The translations under genes were made by a program, and so were the position numbers. From Cricetomys ansorgei (Eukaryota; Chordata; Mammalia; Rodentia; Nesomyidae): a stretch of DNA of 64,000 nucleotides. The notes under the pieces were generated by a model, which had not been told where the DNA came from, did not search any database, and saw nothing but the letters and a program-made list of their open reading frames with translations. The DNA lies in NCBI GenBank assembly GCA_026225945.1, contig JAMJFZ010001815.1, forward strand, positions 2,494,001-2,558,000. Direction: 5' to 3'. The first letter of the stretch is position 1; each line of letters opens with the position of its first letter. Shown here piece by piece: positions 23,807-36,686 of the stretch.

Positions 23807-24610
23807 TTTTTTTTTATTATTAGAATGTTTGTTTTTAATTAGTTTACAAAATAATGGGTTTCATGGTGGTTTATACATGCGTATCATTGCAGTTTGTCAT
23901 ATTTACCTCTTTTTTAAAAATGTTTTTAATTGAAATAGAAGTACATCACTTCCCCTCCTTTCTTCTCCCCAGCCTTTTCCAGATACTGTCCTTCAGACCT
24001 CTCCCATGCTCCACTACTCTCAAGTTGATACCCTGATTTTATTTGATTATATATGTTACATACAGATTTTTGTATATTATGTACAAATGTGTATATATGT
24101 ATATATATACACACTTGTTGGGTCCATTTTGTTGATGGTATGTATATAGTTTCAAGACTGAGCACTCTGCATTGGATAACCAATAAACAGAACTCATACC
24201 TGGAAGAAGCTAATTCTTCTATTGTCTAGTAATTCTATTGTTTAATTCAGACAATAAATGGTTGCTTGTAGTTCTTTGTCTAGGAATGTGACATGTCTAT
24301 TGATATTAGCATCATTCTAGTCTCGTTTATGTAGCCAGTTCTTGGAGAGACCTTCACAGCAGTCTTCCTGGTATTCTGGCTCTTATAATCTCTGTGCCTC
24401 CTCTTTTGTGATGTTCCCTGAGACATAGATCAGGAACTATGATGGATACGCATACACTGGGGCTGAGCTCCCCACAATCCGGAGATTTCTGCATTCTGTC
24501 CAGTTATGGTTTCTGTGATGGTCTTCAATTGCTTTAGAGAAGAATTTTGTTCTTATCATTCACACACAGAGAGTCTTAGGAAAAACACCCTATTCATTTT
24601 GAGTCCACTG
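23807..24610 (-). repeat. LINE-1 3' end (Lx-like), antisense
   Basis: It starts with a T tract and ACAAAATAATGGGTTTCATG. It continues with GAGCACTCTGCATTGGATAA, GTAGTTCTTTGTCTAGG, TGATGTTCCCTGAG and CCAGTTATGGTTTCTGTGAT, all reversed L1 3' UTR phrases. Confidence 0.8.
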
Positions 24611-25284
24611 GAACCTTGACATTGGAACTGAGTCCAACAGACCCAGAAGCAAGGAGACAGGATGGAGAGATTCCAAACAGATGTCACAAAACAGATCCAG
24701 CAATGGGAGAAAACTCTGTTGCTGTCACAGTCAAGTTAGATCTATCCCAGAATTAAACTGATGAATTAATTTATTTGATTAGTATTAGAATTCTTATTAA
24801 TGAAATTATCCATATTAACCTATTTTAAAGAAAATGTTATATTACTTCACTTAAAAAAATTCAAGCCTTTTAGTATATTTTTAGAAGAGATTTTCTTGGC
24901 TGGAAAGAGCACACAGTGGTGTCACATTACTGGGCTGAGGGACACTGACAGCATTGATAGGGTCCGTCCTTGCAGTTTCTCTGTGGGTGTCTCTAAAGAC
25001 GGGCACGTGGATCCATGTGAAGTAAATGGGCATGGTGTGCCTTGAGTACAGGCAGCAGCATTTGGTAGGGTGAGAGCCTAGGTGGGAAAGACAGACAGAA
25101 GAAACAAGAAAATAACCCTCCCCTACCCACAGGCTTTCTTTCCGCTCATGGACAGCAGAACCAAGGTTCCTTTGCCAACTGGACTCAGGGGCTTGTATCA
25201 TTGTCTCTCCAAGGGCCCATGTGACCTCTGTCTGGGACTGGGGTTTGTGTTGTCAGCCTCCTTGAGTGTAAGACTTCAGGCTTC

Positions 25285-25462
25285 TTGGACTCAGTTATGC
25301 CACTACCTACCTGGCTCTTTAGCTTGCAACAGCCTGTGATTAAGTCATGGACTCTAACCCTCTGGAACTATAAGCTCCAAATAAACTCATTCTTCTATAA
25401 GTTGATCTATATCTTCTATAAGCTGGTGTATTATCACAGCAATAGGAAAGTGACTAAGACAT
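25285..25462 (+). repeat. MaLR-like LTR end, sense
   Basis: CTCTAACCCTCTGGAACTAT, CAAATAAACTCATTCTTCTA and ATCACAGCAATAGGAAAGTG then ACTAAGAC are the diagnostic 3' end of the same family as the 16.7 kb copy. Confidence 0.55.
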
Positions 25463-25494
25463 TTTGTCCCCAAAAATGATGGAAATGGACCAAG

Positions 25495-25965
25495 TAAGAC
25501 ACCCAACATTGACCATTGGCCTCCACAGCCAAATGTATATATGCACACACATACACTACAGAGGGGGCGCGGATTATCCAGGGAAATGGATAGAACTGGA
25601 GATGATCACGGTAAGCAAAAATAAGGCAGACACAAGAAGATAAATATTGCATGTTCTCTCTCACAGTGTAATCTAGATACTAAAAAATACGTGTCATGGA
25701 AGTAGAAAAGAAACTGTGAGGAGAAAGCAGACTAAAAAGTGGGAGAGATGTGAGGTGAAGGAAAGACAAACATTGCATGTTTTCTTCAAGGTCTCGGTTC
25801 AGCAATGTATAGACATATAAGACATGAAAACAGAGGAAGACAGTTTGCGGGATGAACTGTTCAGAGGCAGGTGGGAGGGTGAAGACAAGTAGAGCGGCTG
25901 CATTTGTGAAGAGGGCATAAAGGAACCTGCCGTTGTGTATGATAACTAAAAGCCATTAAATTGAG
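25495..25965 (+). repeat. LINE-1 3' UTR, sense
   Basis: GGGAAATGGATAGAACTGGA, AGATAAATATTGCATGTTCT and related phrases mark an L1 3' region. It is a useful uninterrupted comparison for the split copy at 33.7-35.3 kb. Confidence 0.7.
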
Positions 25966-26114
25966 AAGAGAACCGGGAGGTTAGTGTCTGACTGGGACAG
26001 AGCTTGGTTAGGGTGACGGAAACGTTCTGGAGGAGACAGCGGGGGCGGCCGTGCCACACTGAGAATGAACTTGATCCTGCTGAACTGAACGTCTACACAC
26101 TGCTAAATTGCTAA

Positions 26115-26220
26115 CCGTTTGTTTGAGACAATGTCTCACACTGTTTGGACTCAAGCAATCTTCGCTGCTCAGCGTCCCAAGTGCTGGGATTGCAGACATG
26201 AGCCATTACACCCAGCTTTA
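26115..26220 (-). repeat. B1 SINE, antisense
   Basis: GTTTGAGACAATGTCTCAC, GACTCAAGCAATCTTCGC, CAAGTGCTGGGATTGCAGAC and GAGCCATTACACCCAGC are a reversed B1/proto-B1. Confidence 0.8.
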
Positions 26221-26711
26221 AATGGGAAGTTTTGTGTTGTGTGTATTTATCACACTTTTCATTTAGAGAAGTCATATTTCCCAAGAAAGTCCCAAGAATG
26301 TGTGACCGCTCAGAAACACGGCATCCTGAAGGCAAGGCTCTCTGCTAAGTAGAGGTAATTTACAACCGAGATCTCGTGAGTGAGAGTGTCCTGGAGATGT
26401 ACACAAAAACGGTATTTGTTTGTTTGTTTTTTTTAGGAACACAGTAGCACACTTTTGCTATGCTGTCAGAGAGTGCTGTGACCCACCAAAATGAGAGAGC
26501 CCTTCAGAGAGGCCTCTTTCCATGTTGTCCATGCCCTTCCTTCCCATCTCCAATCAGCCTTTGGGTGTGGCACAGCTGGATCACATGGTTCCTCTTCATC
26601 AGCCTCTCCATCTGTCTCCTTCCTCCTCCTCCTCTCCCCATCCCAATACCACTTCTCCTTCCCTTCACTCAAGTTGTTTAAATTCAATGGGAAGTAATTT
26701 TTTTTTAAGTC

Positions 26712-26877
26712 TTATGCTGGGTAGTGGTGGCGCACGCCTTTAATCCCAGCACTCAGGAGGCAGAGGCAGGCAGATCTCCTAGTTCAAGACCAGCCTGGTC
26801 TACAGAGTGACTTCCAGGACAGCCAGAGCTACAACAGAGAAACAATGTTTTGACAAATAATAAAATAAAATAAAATG
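26712..26877 (+). repeat. B1 SINE, sense
   Basis: GGTGGCGCACGCCTTTAATC, CCAGCACTCAGGAGGCAGAG and ACCAGCCTGGTCTACAGAG, followed by a TAAAATAAAATAAAA tail, form a nearly full-length B1. Confidence 0.95.
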
Positions 26878-26879
26878 TG

Positions 26880-27309
26880 TTTCTTGGTTGATTGAAGCAC
26901 ATTAAAAAAGAAAATTAGGTGAGCGTGATTCTGAGATCTGCTAAACTTCAGGTTGTGCTCTCTTCCCGTCCTGCAGAGTCTGTTAAAAGGTCCTGACCTG
27001 CATCCCAGAGCAGAGAGAGCCCCCTCTGCCTGTACAGTAATTAGAGCTCTCCAAATCATGTCCAAAACCAAAAGTCGCTGCCAACTGGATGTTCCTACTG
27101 TATCAATATTTTACATTTAACACAGACTACATTTAACACAGACTGCGTTTTAACAAAACACGGAGACCCCCTCCTGCCCTGCCTGGCTGCTGACCGGGTT
27201 CCTGAAGGAAATGGAGACGCCCTCAGATGGTGCGCACCAACTTCAGAAACAGCGGCGATTACAATTGCCATGGCTCAGTTTTCTTCCAAATGAACACGGA
27301 TACTTCTCT
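26880..27309. other. Intergenic segment beyond the Ecrg4 3' end
   Basis: No repeat or gene is recognised. A short CATTTAACACAGACT unit is repeated near 27110-27145. Confidence 0.5.
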
Positions 27310-27473
27310 TTTTTAAAAATGCTTTTATTGCTATGTTGAAATGAGACATATTGTCAAGCACGAAACACAAAAGGCACTTATATTCCTTCCTGGAGCCCTC
27401 GATGTTCGCGCAGCAGGTGAAGAGAAGGCCCTCTGCAGCAAGGCACGGGCTCTGGGCACCTCAGCGACGGAGG
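27310..27473 (-). other. Ecrg4: Ecrg4 3' UTR
   Basis: A short 3' UTR of about 150 nt runs from the stop codon to just past the AATAAA signal. The cleavage site is inferred. Confidence 0.7.
27324..27329 (-). terminator. Ecrg4: Ecrg4 polyadenylation signal
   Basis: TTTATT on the + strand is AATAAA in the gene's sense, about 145 nt after the stop codon. Confidence 0.75.
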
Positions 27474-27635
27474 TCAGTAGTCGTCGTAGTTGACGCTCGC
27501 TCCGTGCCTAAAGCGCTCCGGGCTCTGGGGACCGATGGCTGCGTCTTCATCGTAATGGCGCTGGTAGTAGTCGCCGTAGTAGTCATGGCCATTTCGGTTT
27601 CTGTTCCTCCAATAATTGACGTCATCTTCAAATTT
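27474..27635 (-). CDS. Ecrg4: Ecrg4 exon 4 (C terminus)
   Basis: The 162-nt coding part starts after a CCAG acceptor with KFEDDVNYW and contains [16 protein letters not shown]. It ends [12 protein letters not shown] before TGA at 27476-27474. Confidence 0.97.
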   Translation of the reverse strand, partial: KFEDDVNYWRNRNRNGHDYYGDYYQRHYDEDAAIGPQSPERFRHGASVNYDDY

Positions 27636-30600
27636 CTGGAGGCGAGAGAATGGTGCAGAATGGATTGGAACACAAACGCCCCTAAGAACACACTGAAAAC
27701 ATGGCGTTTCTCTAAGAGGCGTTTCTTCAGGGATTGACAACCAGCGTTGACCACAGCTGCTCGTTACAATGTTTTGCTCACAGGTCAGTCTAGCCTTCGG
27801 ACACCAGCTTGAGCTATGCCCCACACCCCACACCTGTGCAAAAGAATCTATGCCTACACTTTTGATAATCTCCACCAAGCCAGTTCTTAATCATCCTACA
27901 CCTGAGCATTTTTCTCTTTTTAAGGTGAATCTGCCAGATGCAGCAGCAGCTTGGCTGGCCCTGAGGCACCATCCACATCACTAAGGCAGAGGCTTCCTTA
28001 TTAATACTCGTGACCTATTCCCGTGCCTGACCTGCCGTATGTATTAAATCAACCGTCGGTATCTTACAGTGATGGGGTGTCTGGGACATTACGTACTTTG
28101 CACGCCTGTGTTCTTGGGTTGAGTGAGCACAGGCACAAGTGTTCACTGTACAAGGTTGTAAGATGGGCTGTGTGTGTCAGGCCCTGCGCAGGCACTGGAG
28201 AATGCGAAAGCAAGATGGAGAGCCGTGACCGACAAGAACCCTGCCGTCTACTGGAGACAGCTGCTGTCAATGAAAATAAAAGGGGGAAGAAAGGGACGAA
28301 CGATTAGTGAGTCCTCCTCTAGCCACTGCTCTCTGTGATCAACCGCCTCTTCGAAAGGAGGTGAATGTGTCCGAGGTGATGGTGGAGGTCGAGAGGAGTT
28401 GTGATGACAACCTGCACTTGCTGATCTCGTGTGAGGATGAGGCAGTAACAAAGACAGACTGCGGATGGGAGCAGGATGAGCAGTTTGGGCTGCAGGCCGT
28501 GGCTGTGAGACCCTGTCCAACTGAGACTGGAAAAATGCAGAGTCTCTGGTGCCACGCCAGCCTCCTGGATTGAATTTTCTAGTGGCTGGGTCTCAGGAAT
28601 CTATTTTCATTTCAGCGAAATGGCCAGGGAACAGTAAATAGAGACCGATTCCAACTTGCACTGTTTTGTTTGTGTTAGGGTAATGCGTAGGCAATGTGTC
28701 TTCAGTAGGAATCATTGTGGATTCTGGATGTGGATCTTTTCCCAGGCCGGTGCCGTATGGGATGAGCCTCTCCGGGGACCCTGCGGTGAATCGGTGCTCC
28801 CATTTGGCCCTGACCACGTCTGATCTGGGAGGGTGGAAAGATAGGTGTGGTGCAGGCCTGTTAGACTGTAGTGATTCCAACTTACCGTAGGCTGAGGACC
28901 ATCTGTACTGAGGACCCTGCGAGGCTGGAAACCCTAGGCTAGGCCATGAGCTGGGGCTCTGGGGCCCAATGGCCACCCACTCTGGGGTTAGCGGTGGGCC
29001 CCCTCCTGTGTACACTCACTCTGGAGAACTGACTTTGATCTCTCATCCATATGCTGACCAAGGCCCTTGTCTTCAGAGCCTCCCTCAACCTCTGCCTCAA
29101 GGAGCAGAACACGGCCATTTTCGCCTCCCTGTGTCTTTAGACTGTTTCACAGCACCACATAGTTTGGTCAGAGTGAGACAATCTTACTGCTTGCATTTTC
29201 TCGGTTTATAAGGTTTGAGGCTTCAAATATGTATTTTCATTACACTGTAAGAATTTTTGTGAATGTAGAAATAAGGTGGGTTCAGGTTTGAGCATGAGCG
29301 TGGCAAAGAGGAAGAGGGATGTTCCAGTGTCAAAGAACACTGCTCACGGCTTCAGAATCTAGTTCCTTGTGGTCTTTTTATGCAAACGTGACCATTGTAC
29401 TCTTCCTTGATTTTTTTTTTGTTACCAGATATTACATTTTAGCCATTTACCCATATTAAAAATTTAATAACTATCTAATGGTGGTCGTCAAAGAGATACA
29501 AACTACTAAAAGATGATGTAACATTCTCATCTAACAAACAAATAAATATATATATACTCAAATATTCCAAACACAAGATGCTGGCCAATGACTGCAGAAC
29601 ATGGGCACCCTCCTGCAGGACATCTGGGGATGTGTAACTTGATTCTCATGTGGACCCCCATAGTGAGGCCACCTGCTGCCCAGTAACCCACTAGCCAGAA
29701 CATGGTCCTAAGACATGACTGACACACAGTAGTGTCCTTTGAGTTGTGGAAAATGTTAAATAAAGCTATTTATTTAATTACTTCAGATCACATCTGGCAC
29801 GGAGTTTGGCTTAAGTATGTAGCTACCTGCACAACAAAAGAAGACTTACATTTGAGTAGCAGAAGGACATTCAGGGACTGGCAGATGTGTACAGCAGCTG
29901 GGGATGGGAAGGAACTGATGCTATGGCCATGTGCTCTGTTCTATGCTGCATTAGAACGGAGGCTTTTCTACCTGGCACAGTATGTCAAGCACCCTCCGTG
30001 AGTCACGTGTCTATTTAGGAAAACATGTTCAGCTACCCGGCTGCAGATGCTCCCTGGGAGGCAGGCTACTCCATCCACCTTGGACTCCTTAGCCACTCTG
30101 GACAGTCTCCAGTGAGTAGAATTTAGAGAGCCTGTTCTGCTGCCCTCTTGCCTGTACCTACAGCCCAGACCACAATATGTGACTTTAAACCGTCTCATAA
30201 AACAGTCTGTGTTAACTAACTGACTTTGCCCACTGGTACTGGCCACCCACACGAGCTGCAAAGCCAGCTCTACCCAAAAACACGTTGACAAAGTTTCCCC
30301 TAAATATCTGCAAGAACCACCTCTGCTTAAAAGTCATATTAAAAGTTTCTTTTTGTGGTCTTCATGAGTCCATATGCTCATCTTGTTGCTTCTGGGCTAT
30401 TTCTGGGCAAAGGTGATCATGTTCAGCGAGTTGTTTTGAGGTTGCCTGGGTGAAACTGGACAGCAGGCTGAAGGCATTTCTAGGAAAAGGAGATTCATCA
30501 GGAATCTGAGATGCAGCCATTTGGCTCACAGATTCCCTGGACTATTCTTTCCCCATGGCTGGCTACCATGCAGTGCAGAATGGGCTCACACATTTGGAAT

Positions 30601-33600
30601 AAAAAACACTGTGGCTTGGCTATCACATGTCTGTGTGGTCCTAGGGTTCATTGCTAGAGGCTTGGTCCCCAGTGTGGCAGTGTTGGAGAGGGGGACCTTT
30701 AATGGGCGTGGCCCTCGTGCAAAGTAATTGGGTCATGAGGCCTTTACCTTCTGAGAGGACTGGTGCTGTGGCATCTCAGAGTGAGTGACAGCTCACCAGA
30801 ACTGGCAGTGGTAAAGCAAAGTCAGTGAGTTTGGTGGTGCATACCTGTACTGTTAGCGCTTGGGAGTTCAAGGTCTTCCTAGGCTACATAGTGAGTTTGA
30901 AATCAGGCTGGGCTACTTGAGACCCTGTCTAGATAGATAGATACATAGATAGATAGATAGATAGATAGATGTATATGCAAATTTAGGCTTGCTTTTTTCT
31001 TTGTATGTGACTGTTTCTTAGCACATACTTCTACTATTGTGACACCATTTGCCATGACGTTCTCACTAGAGCCAGTACACACTCACGTCATATCTTTAGA
31101 TCTCTTTTCTTAAACATGCTCAGCCGTGGGTATTTCGACAGAGCAACAGAAAGCCGACTAAAATAAAGAGCAAAGCCTAACTTCCCAGGACCGCTTCCCC
31201 CAGGCCAGGGCTCTGTCCCCCACTGTCTGCCCCCAGGGTCCACGGCCCCCCAGCAAAGTCACGCACCGCCTCATCAAAGCCCATGTACAGGAACTGCTGG
31301 TACCACTGCTGCACCTCCGGCCGCGAGCGGTCCCACAGCTGCCGCTTGGCGCGCTTCAAGCCACCCAGGAATTCCTTTGCTTTGCGCTCAGACACCGCCA
31401 CATTAGTCTTGGCTGGAGCAGGTCCTGAAAAGATCAGTCCCCAAAAAGACACAGAATGATTTCTTTTTTGAAAACAATATTCTCTTTACTGTTTGGATTG
31501 TATTTTCCTCCGTGTTGTGCGGGTGTTTTGTCTGAGTGTATGAATGCGCACCATGTACATGCAGTGCCAACAAAGGCCAGAAGGGGGAGCTGGATTTTTT
31601 TTTCTTCCCTTTCCCCAATCCTGAGATTGTGAACCACCATGTGCTGGGAATCAAACCCCAATCCTCTAAATCAGCAGCCAGTGCTCTTAACTACTGAGCA
31701 TTTCTCCAGCCCTGGGCTGTTATTAGAATTTTAATGCAGTTGAACTACTTCTGTGTTTTGAATTGATAGTAATTGCACATATTTATGCTATACATATGCA
31801 AGGATCAAACCAGATTAATTGGCATTTCCCTCCCCTTAAATGTTTGTCATTTCTTCATGCTGGGAAGCTTTAAACTCCTTTAAAATGTGCAGTGGATTGC
31901 TCTGAGCTGTAGCCACCTGCCGTGCTGCAGTACATTACAGAACTCACTCCCCTGTGCCTGCTTGTTACCCATCCCCCCACTTCACTCCCTCCTTAGGCTC
32001 TACCATAAGCTAGGAGGAAGAAGGGTAAGTGATTAATGATCACGTCGGAAACGTGGCTCATGTTTTCTAATCTCTGTGGCACCTAATTTTACAAAGGGTG
32101 ACGAAGAGAGGGGAACACCATGGAACCATCTGATCTAACTGATAACAGTGGCCCAAGACCCCACATCTTGTGATTCTCAGAATGTTCTACCTCTATGTCT
32201 CCTTGTAAGTCAGAAATGTCTGTTTGTTTGCTTGTTTTTTCAGCAGCAGTTAGTAATAGAAAGGTTTCCCCATGGGAATGCCTTTCCCTAACTGCTGACT
32301 GGGTAGGCAGAGCACAACAATGCCAACCCAAACCTACCCCACCAGGTAGGGATAGTGTCCTAAGCTCAGATGTGTTTCATCAGCCTAAAATAATCAACAT
32401 TTGTCTAACACTGTCCACTGTTTCTGACAGCTTAAAAAAAAAAGCCAACCATTTACCAGCAATAATGTTTATCTAGCAGAATACCACACCACATGCACAC
32501 AGAATAAGCCCTTGAGATCTGCAAGCCTTTTCAAAAGCGAATACTTTCTGATGTTCCAAGCACAGACCTCTGTGGACACACTGGCCATTGCTGTTCCGCT
32601 CCATGCAGTCTGGAGGGAGCACGCTCCTCGCGCATTTGAAGCAGACTTACCTTCCCGCTTCTGGAGCATCTGCCTGAGTTTGTTTCCACTGATGCCACCT
32701 ACACAGACAAAAACAACAGAAAGCAGATGCAGAGACCATCATTTATGGAATTTTTTCACTTTGCTGAGTACAAAAATCAGAGTTGGAAAATAAGAACCTC
32801 AGACCCTACCCTGATTTAGCAGATCTCTAGTAAAGTAGCTAACGGGTTTTTGGATGTTCGCCACACCGGGAAAACAATGCATGGTGCCTGAGGCTAATAC
32901 TGGTGCTGATGACCATGGGATGAACATGGTGGACAAGGGAACTACCGCTGAGCTACTGAGAGGAGTTGGCATTGTGTTTTTAGTCTTGATGCCTTACTGT
33001 GAGGGGAGCTGCTTGTCTGTGACCCCCCTAGAAAATGTTATCTTCGTGGTGTAATAGGTCCTACAATGCCTGCCTAGGAATTTCAGAGGTAAGCTTTTTT
33101 GGATGCACGGTCTTTGCGGGTGTGGTTTAAGGATCTTAAGGTGGTTTCACACTGGACTCAAGATGGCTTCTATGCCCCATGATGCAAATACATACAGGCT
33201 GAGACAGAGCCATGAGAGAGAGTCAGGCATACATGAGGCTTATATGACAAGCTTAGGAACATGCCACTCTTAGCTCTTTAAAATAACTACACAGTTTTTC
33301 AACTTCCTCTGATTGTGATACATTCAAGCTTTAGTGGCATGTGTAGAAGGGTCATTGCTGTTAAATATACTCAGTTGTGAAAGAGTAAAACTAATCAGCC
33401 TGATAATTTAATAGGAAATAGCATGTCTGGCCTGAAAGAACACACTCTCCATTCAGTGAGATGATCCCTAAGAGTTGCTTGCACACAGGCTTGGTCTCAT
33501 GAAGGGTGGATCCAAAGCCCCTGAAGAAAACACTCCTAAGTAAGAAACAGCATAGAGAGGGGTCTGGAGCTGTCATGGGGACCCAAGATGGAGAGAGAAG

Positions 33601-35563
33601 GCTCCAAGATAGTGATGCTTTCTTACCATCAGGGTTCTTAACCAGGGTTTCTGGGAAAAGGATGAACTTGTGCTTACATGTGCAAAAGTGGCCAAAATGA
33701 GATTAAGAACCTGCTTTGACTATATACCCACAAGTGGTATAACTGGGTTATATGATAATTCTATTTCTAGTTTTCTGAGAAGCTTCTACGCTAATTTCCA
33801 TGGCACTTGTACCAGTTTACACTTCCACCAGCAGGGACTAAAGGTTCCTGCTTCCTCACATCCTATCCAGTACATGTAGCCATTTGTCTTCCTGATGACA
33901 ACCATTCTGATTGGGGCGAGATGGAATCTTTTCCGTTTTAATTGGTAGCTCCCTGATGGCTAAGGATGTTGAACGTTTTTTTAAATGCACCAAGATACTT
34001 GAACACTTGTGTTTATTGCTACACATTCCACAATAGCTAAGAAATGGAACCAGCCTAGATATCCACTCACAAATAAATGGATAGAGAAACCAGTACAGAG
34101 ACAATGGAATTTATGCAACCATAAAGAAAAATTAAATCATGTCATTTTCAGGGGGGAAAAAAGTATATAAAACTGGAGATCATTATGTTCAGTGAAATAA
34201 GCCAGACTGGGTGTTCTGGCTTGATTCCTTTTGCTGTGATAAAACACTATGTCCAAAAGAAAATTAGGGGAGAAAAGGGTTTATTTGCTTTACACTTCCA
34301 GGTCACAGTCTATCACTATGGGAAATCAGTGTAGACAGTTAAGACAGGAACCTGAAGGCAGGAACCACAGAGGAATGCTACTTGCTGGCTCACTCTCTGG
34401 CTCAGGGTCATGCTTAGCTAGCTTTCTTACACAGCCCAGAGCCACCTGCCTAGAAAACGTCACTGTTCACAAGAGACTGGGCACTCCTATATGGATTAAC
34501 AATCAAGATAATACATCATAGACATGACCACAGAGCAAACTGACAAAGACAGCTATCAATTGAGACACTTTTTTTCAGAGACTCTAGGCTGTGCCATGCT
34601 GTTATTTAATGCTAACATGGACACTGAAAGGACAAATACAATGCTCTTCCTCAGGCAGATCCCGGATTTTAATATATATGTGTGTTTTTTATACATGTAT
34701 GTATACAGCTTGAGTATAGTTCATAAAACTAAAACGTGACCCATGAGAGGGAAAGAAGAAGTTTTAAAGGGTGTTTGGGGTATTGTTACTCTTAGTTACT
34801 TTCCTATTGCTGTGAAAAAATACTATGACCACAGTAACTTAAAGAAGAAATCATTTAGTGTAAGCTTACAGTTTCAGAGGGTGAGTCCACGACCATCATG
34901 GTGGGGAACACAGCAGCAGGCAGGCAGGCCTGGCTCTGCAGCAGTGGCTGAGAGCTTATTTCTAATCCACAAGCAGGAGACAGAAGAAGAAAGAGAGCTA
35001 ACTGGGAAGAGCATGTGTTTTTGAAACCTCAAAACCCACTTCCAGTGACATACCTCCTCAAACAAGGCCATACACCCGAATCCTTCCCAAACAGTTCCAC
35101 TAATTGGGGACCAAGCATTCAAATATATGAGCTGATGGGGGTCATTCTCATTCAAACCACCATAGTAATAGAAGATGCATCTCGTGATTTGAAAGTAGGA
35201 AGGAGTTGACTGTAGAGATGAAGGATGAAAGGCCCACCAGGAAGAGACGGGGGAGCTGGGGGAAAGAGCAGGAGAAGAGGGCCATAGGATATAAGAAACG
35301 GACATTATGAAGCCCATTACTCCGTATGATAATTTTAAAACTAAAAAAGAAAAACAAAAAATGCCCAGTTTTGGTTCTCTGATGAGCCCTGGGATCTATC
35401 CTTAGCACTGCAAAGCAACTAAAAACCTGGATTCTGTCTGTCAATAATACATCCGTGAGTCTTGAGAAAGACTTTTTAAATAAGAACTCGTGCATAAATG
35501 ATTTACTATGCTATTGAGGAGGAAGAAAAGTCAACATTCAAAGCCAAGAATCAACACCAGGTT

Positions 35564-35598
<35 letters not shown>

Positions 35599-36636
35599 AT
35601 GTGTATTTGTGAGTGTGTGTGTGTTAGTGCACCTAATGCTCACCAACCACATTTCTTTGGTGATGTGTGTCCACTTCCACAACGCACAATCCATGTAGAG
35701 GCTCACCTCCTAGCCTATTGGAACACGAAGATGCAAGTTGCCTGCTGACTGCCAGTATAGCAGTACCATCTAGAAAGCCTGGCCTGTGCTCTGGGATGGA
35801 GCAGTGCTACAACTACTCAAGTGTCTCCCTGGAGAAGTTATGGGTATAGTGGCAACACTTTCTGGGCTCTCCTAGGACAATCTTGGTTTATGGTGCCTCC
35901 TTTCATTCTCAGAAATGTCCCAGTTTTGAGGATAACATACGACCATCCTAATTTTAGAGAATGGATAACATAGAAACACCTTGGGAGAAAATCTGTAGGG
36001 GCCACACTAAGGGATGAGGGACAGAAGTTGTTTCTGTCCTGGTATCTTGCCCATGGGAGCTAGTACATACTGGGTAGGGAGCTGCGGAGTCAGTGTAGCA
36101 GGTATGAGAATATGGTGGCTTCTGTGGTCTGCGTGCAGGTTGACTATGGAGATGCAGTTGTTTGAAAACAACAGCAGTTTTCAGTGTGGTCATATTGGAC
36201 AACATTCATCTATCAAGAAATAATTGATCTATCTCTGCTTTGTCACTGTTCTGATCAGGCCATTTCTCTGCAACGGGAAAAGATCACAGGAAACCTGGAG
36301 AAAGGAAACTCTACCTTCTGCTTGGGGTTTGAGACGTTAGTTCTCCACTGTTTCTGCAGCCATGCATTCAATCCACCACCGTGGGCTCTCACCCTCTGGA
36401 ACCATAAGCTCTGGGTGTTTTATACGTTGCTCTGGTCATGGTGTTTTACCACAGCAATAGAAAAGTAACTAAGATAGCGAGTATTATTTCTAGTGTCTGG
36501 GCCCCCACTTGAAGATGGAGCAAACAGCCCCAGGAGATTCCCCATTAAGAATCACTTGAGGCATCTGAGCATAAATCAACACAGTTGGGAGCTGGCGAAG
36601 CTCCTGGAGAGATGATTATCTAACCAGATAGGGTGT

Positions 36637-36686
<50 letters not shown>

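Larger units (their letters stand above)
27636..31266 (-). other. Ecrg4: Ecrg4 intron 3
   Basis: The intron contains a MaLR-like fragment (30615-30800), a B1 (30828-30931) and a GATA microsatellite (30932-30969). 27640-30600 holds no feature I recognise. Overlapping open frames at 28.0-29.0 kb look like chance GC-rich frames. Confidence 0.75.

Noticed and set aside
28023..29015. Several overlapping 80-140 codon frames on both strands in Ecrg4 intron 3
   Set aside because: They overlap each other in different frames, lack recognisable domains and are not linked by splice sites to Ecrg4.
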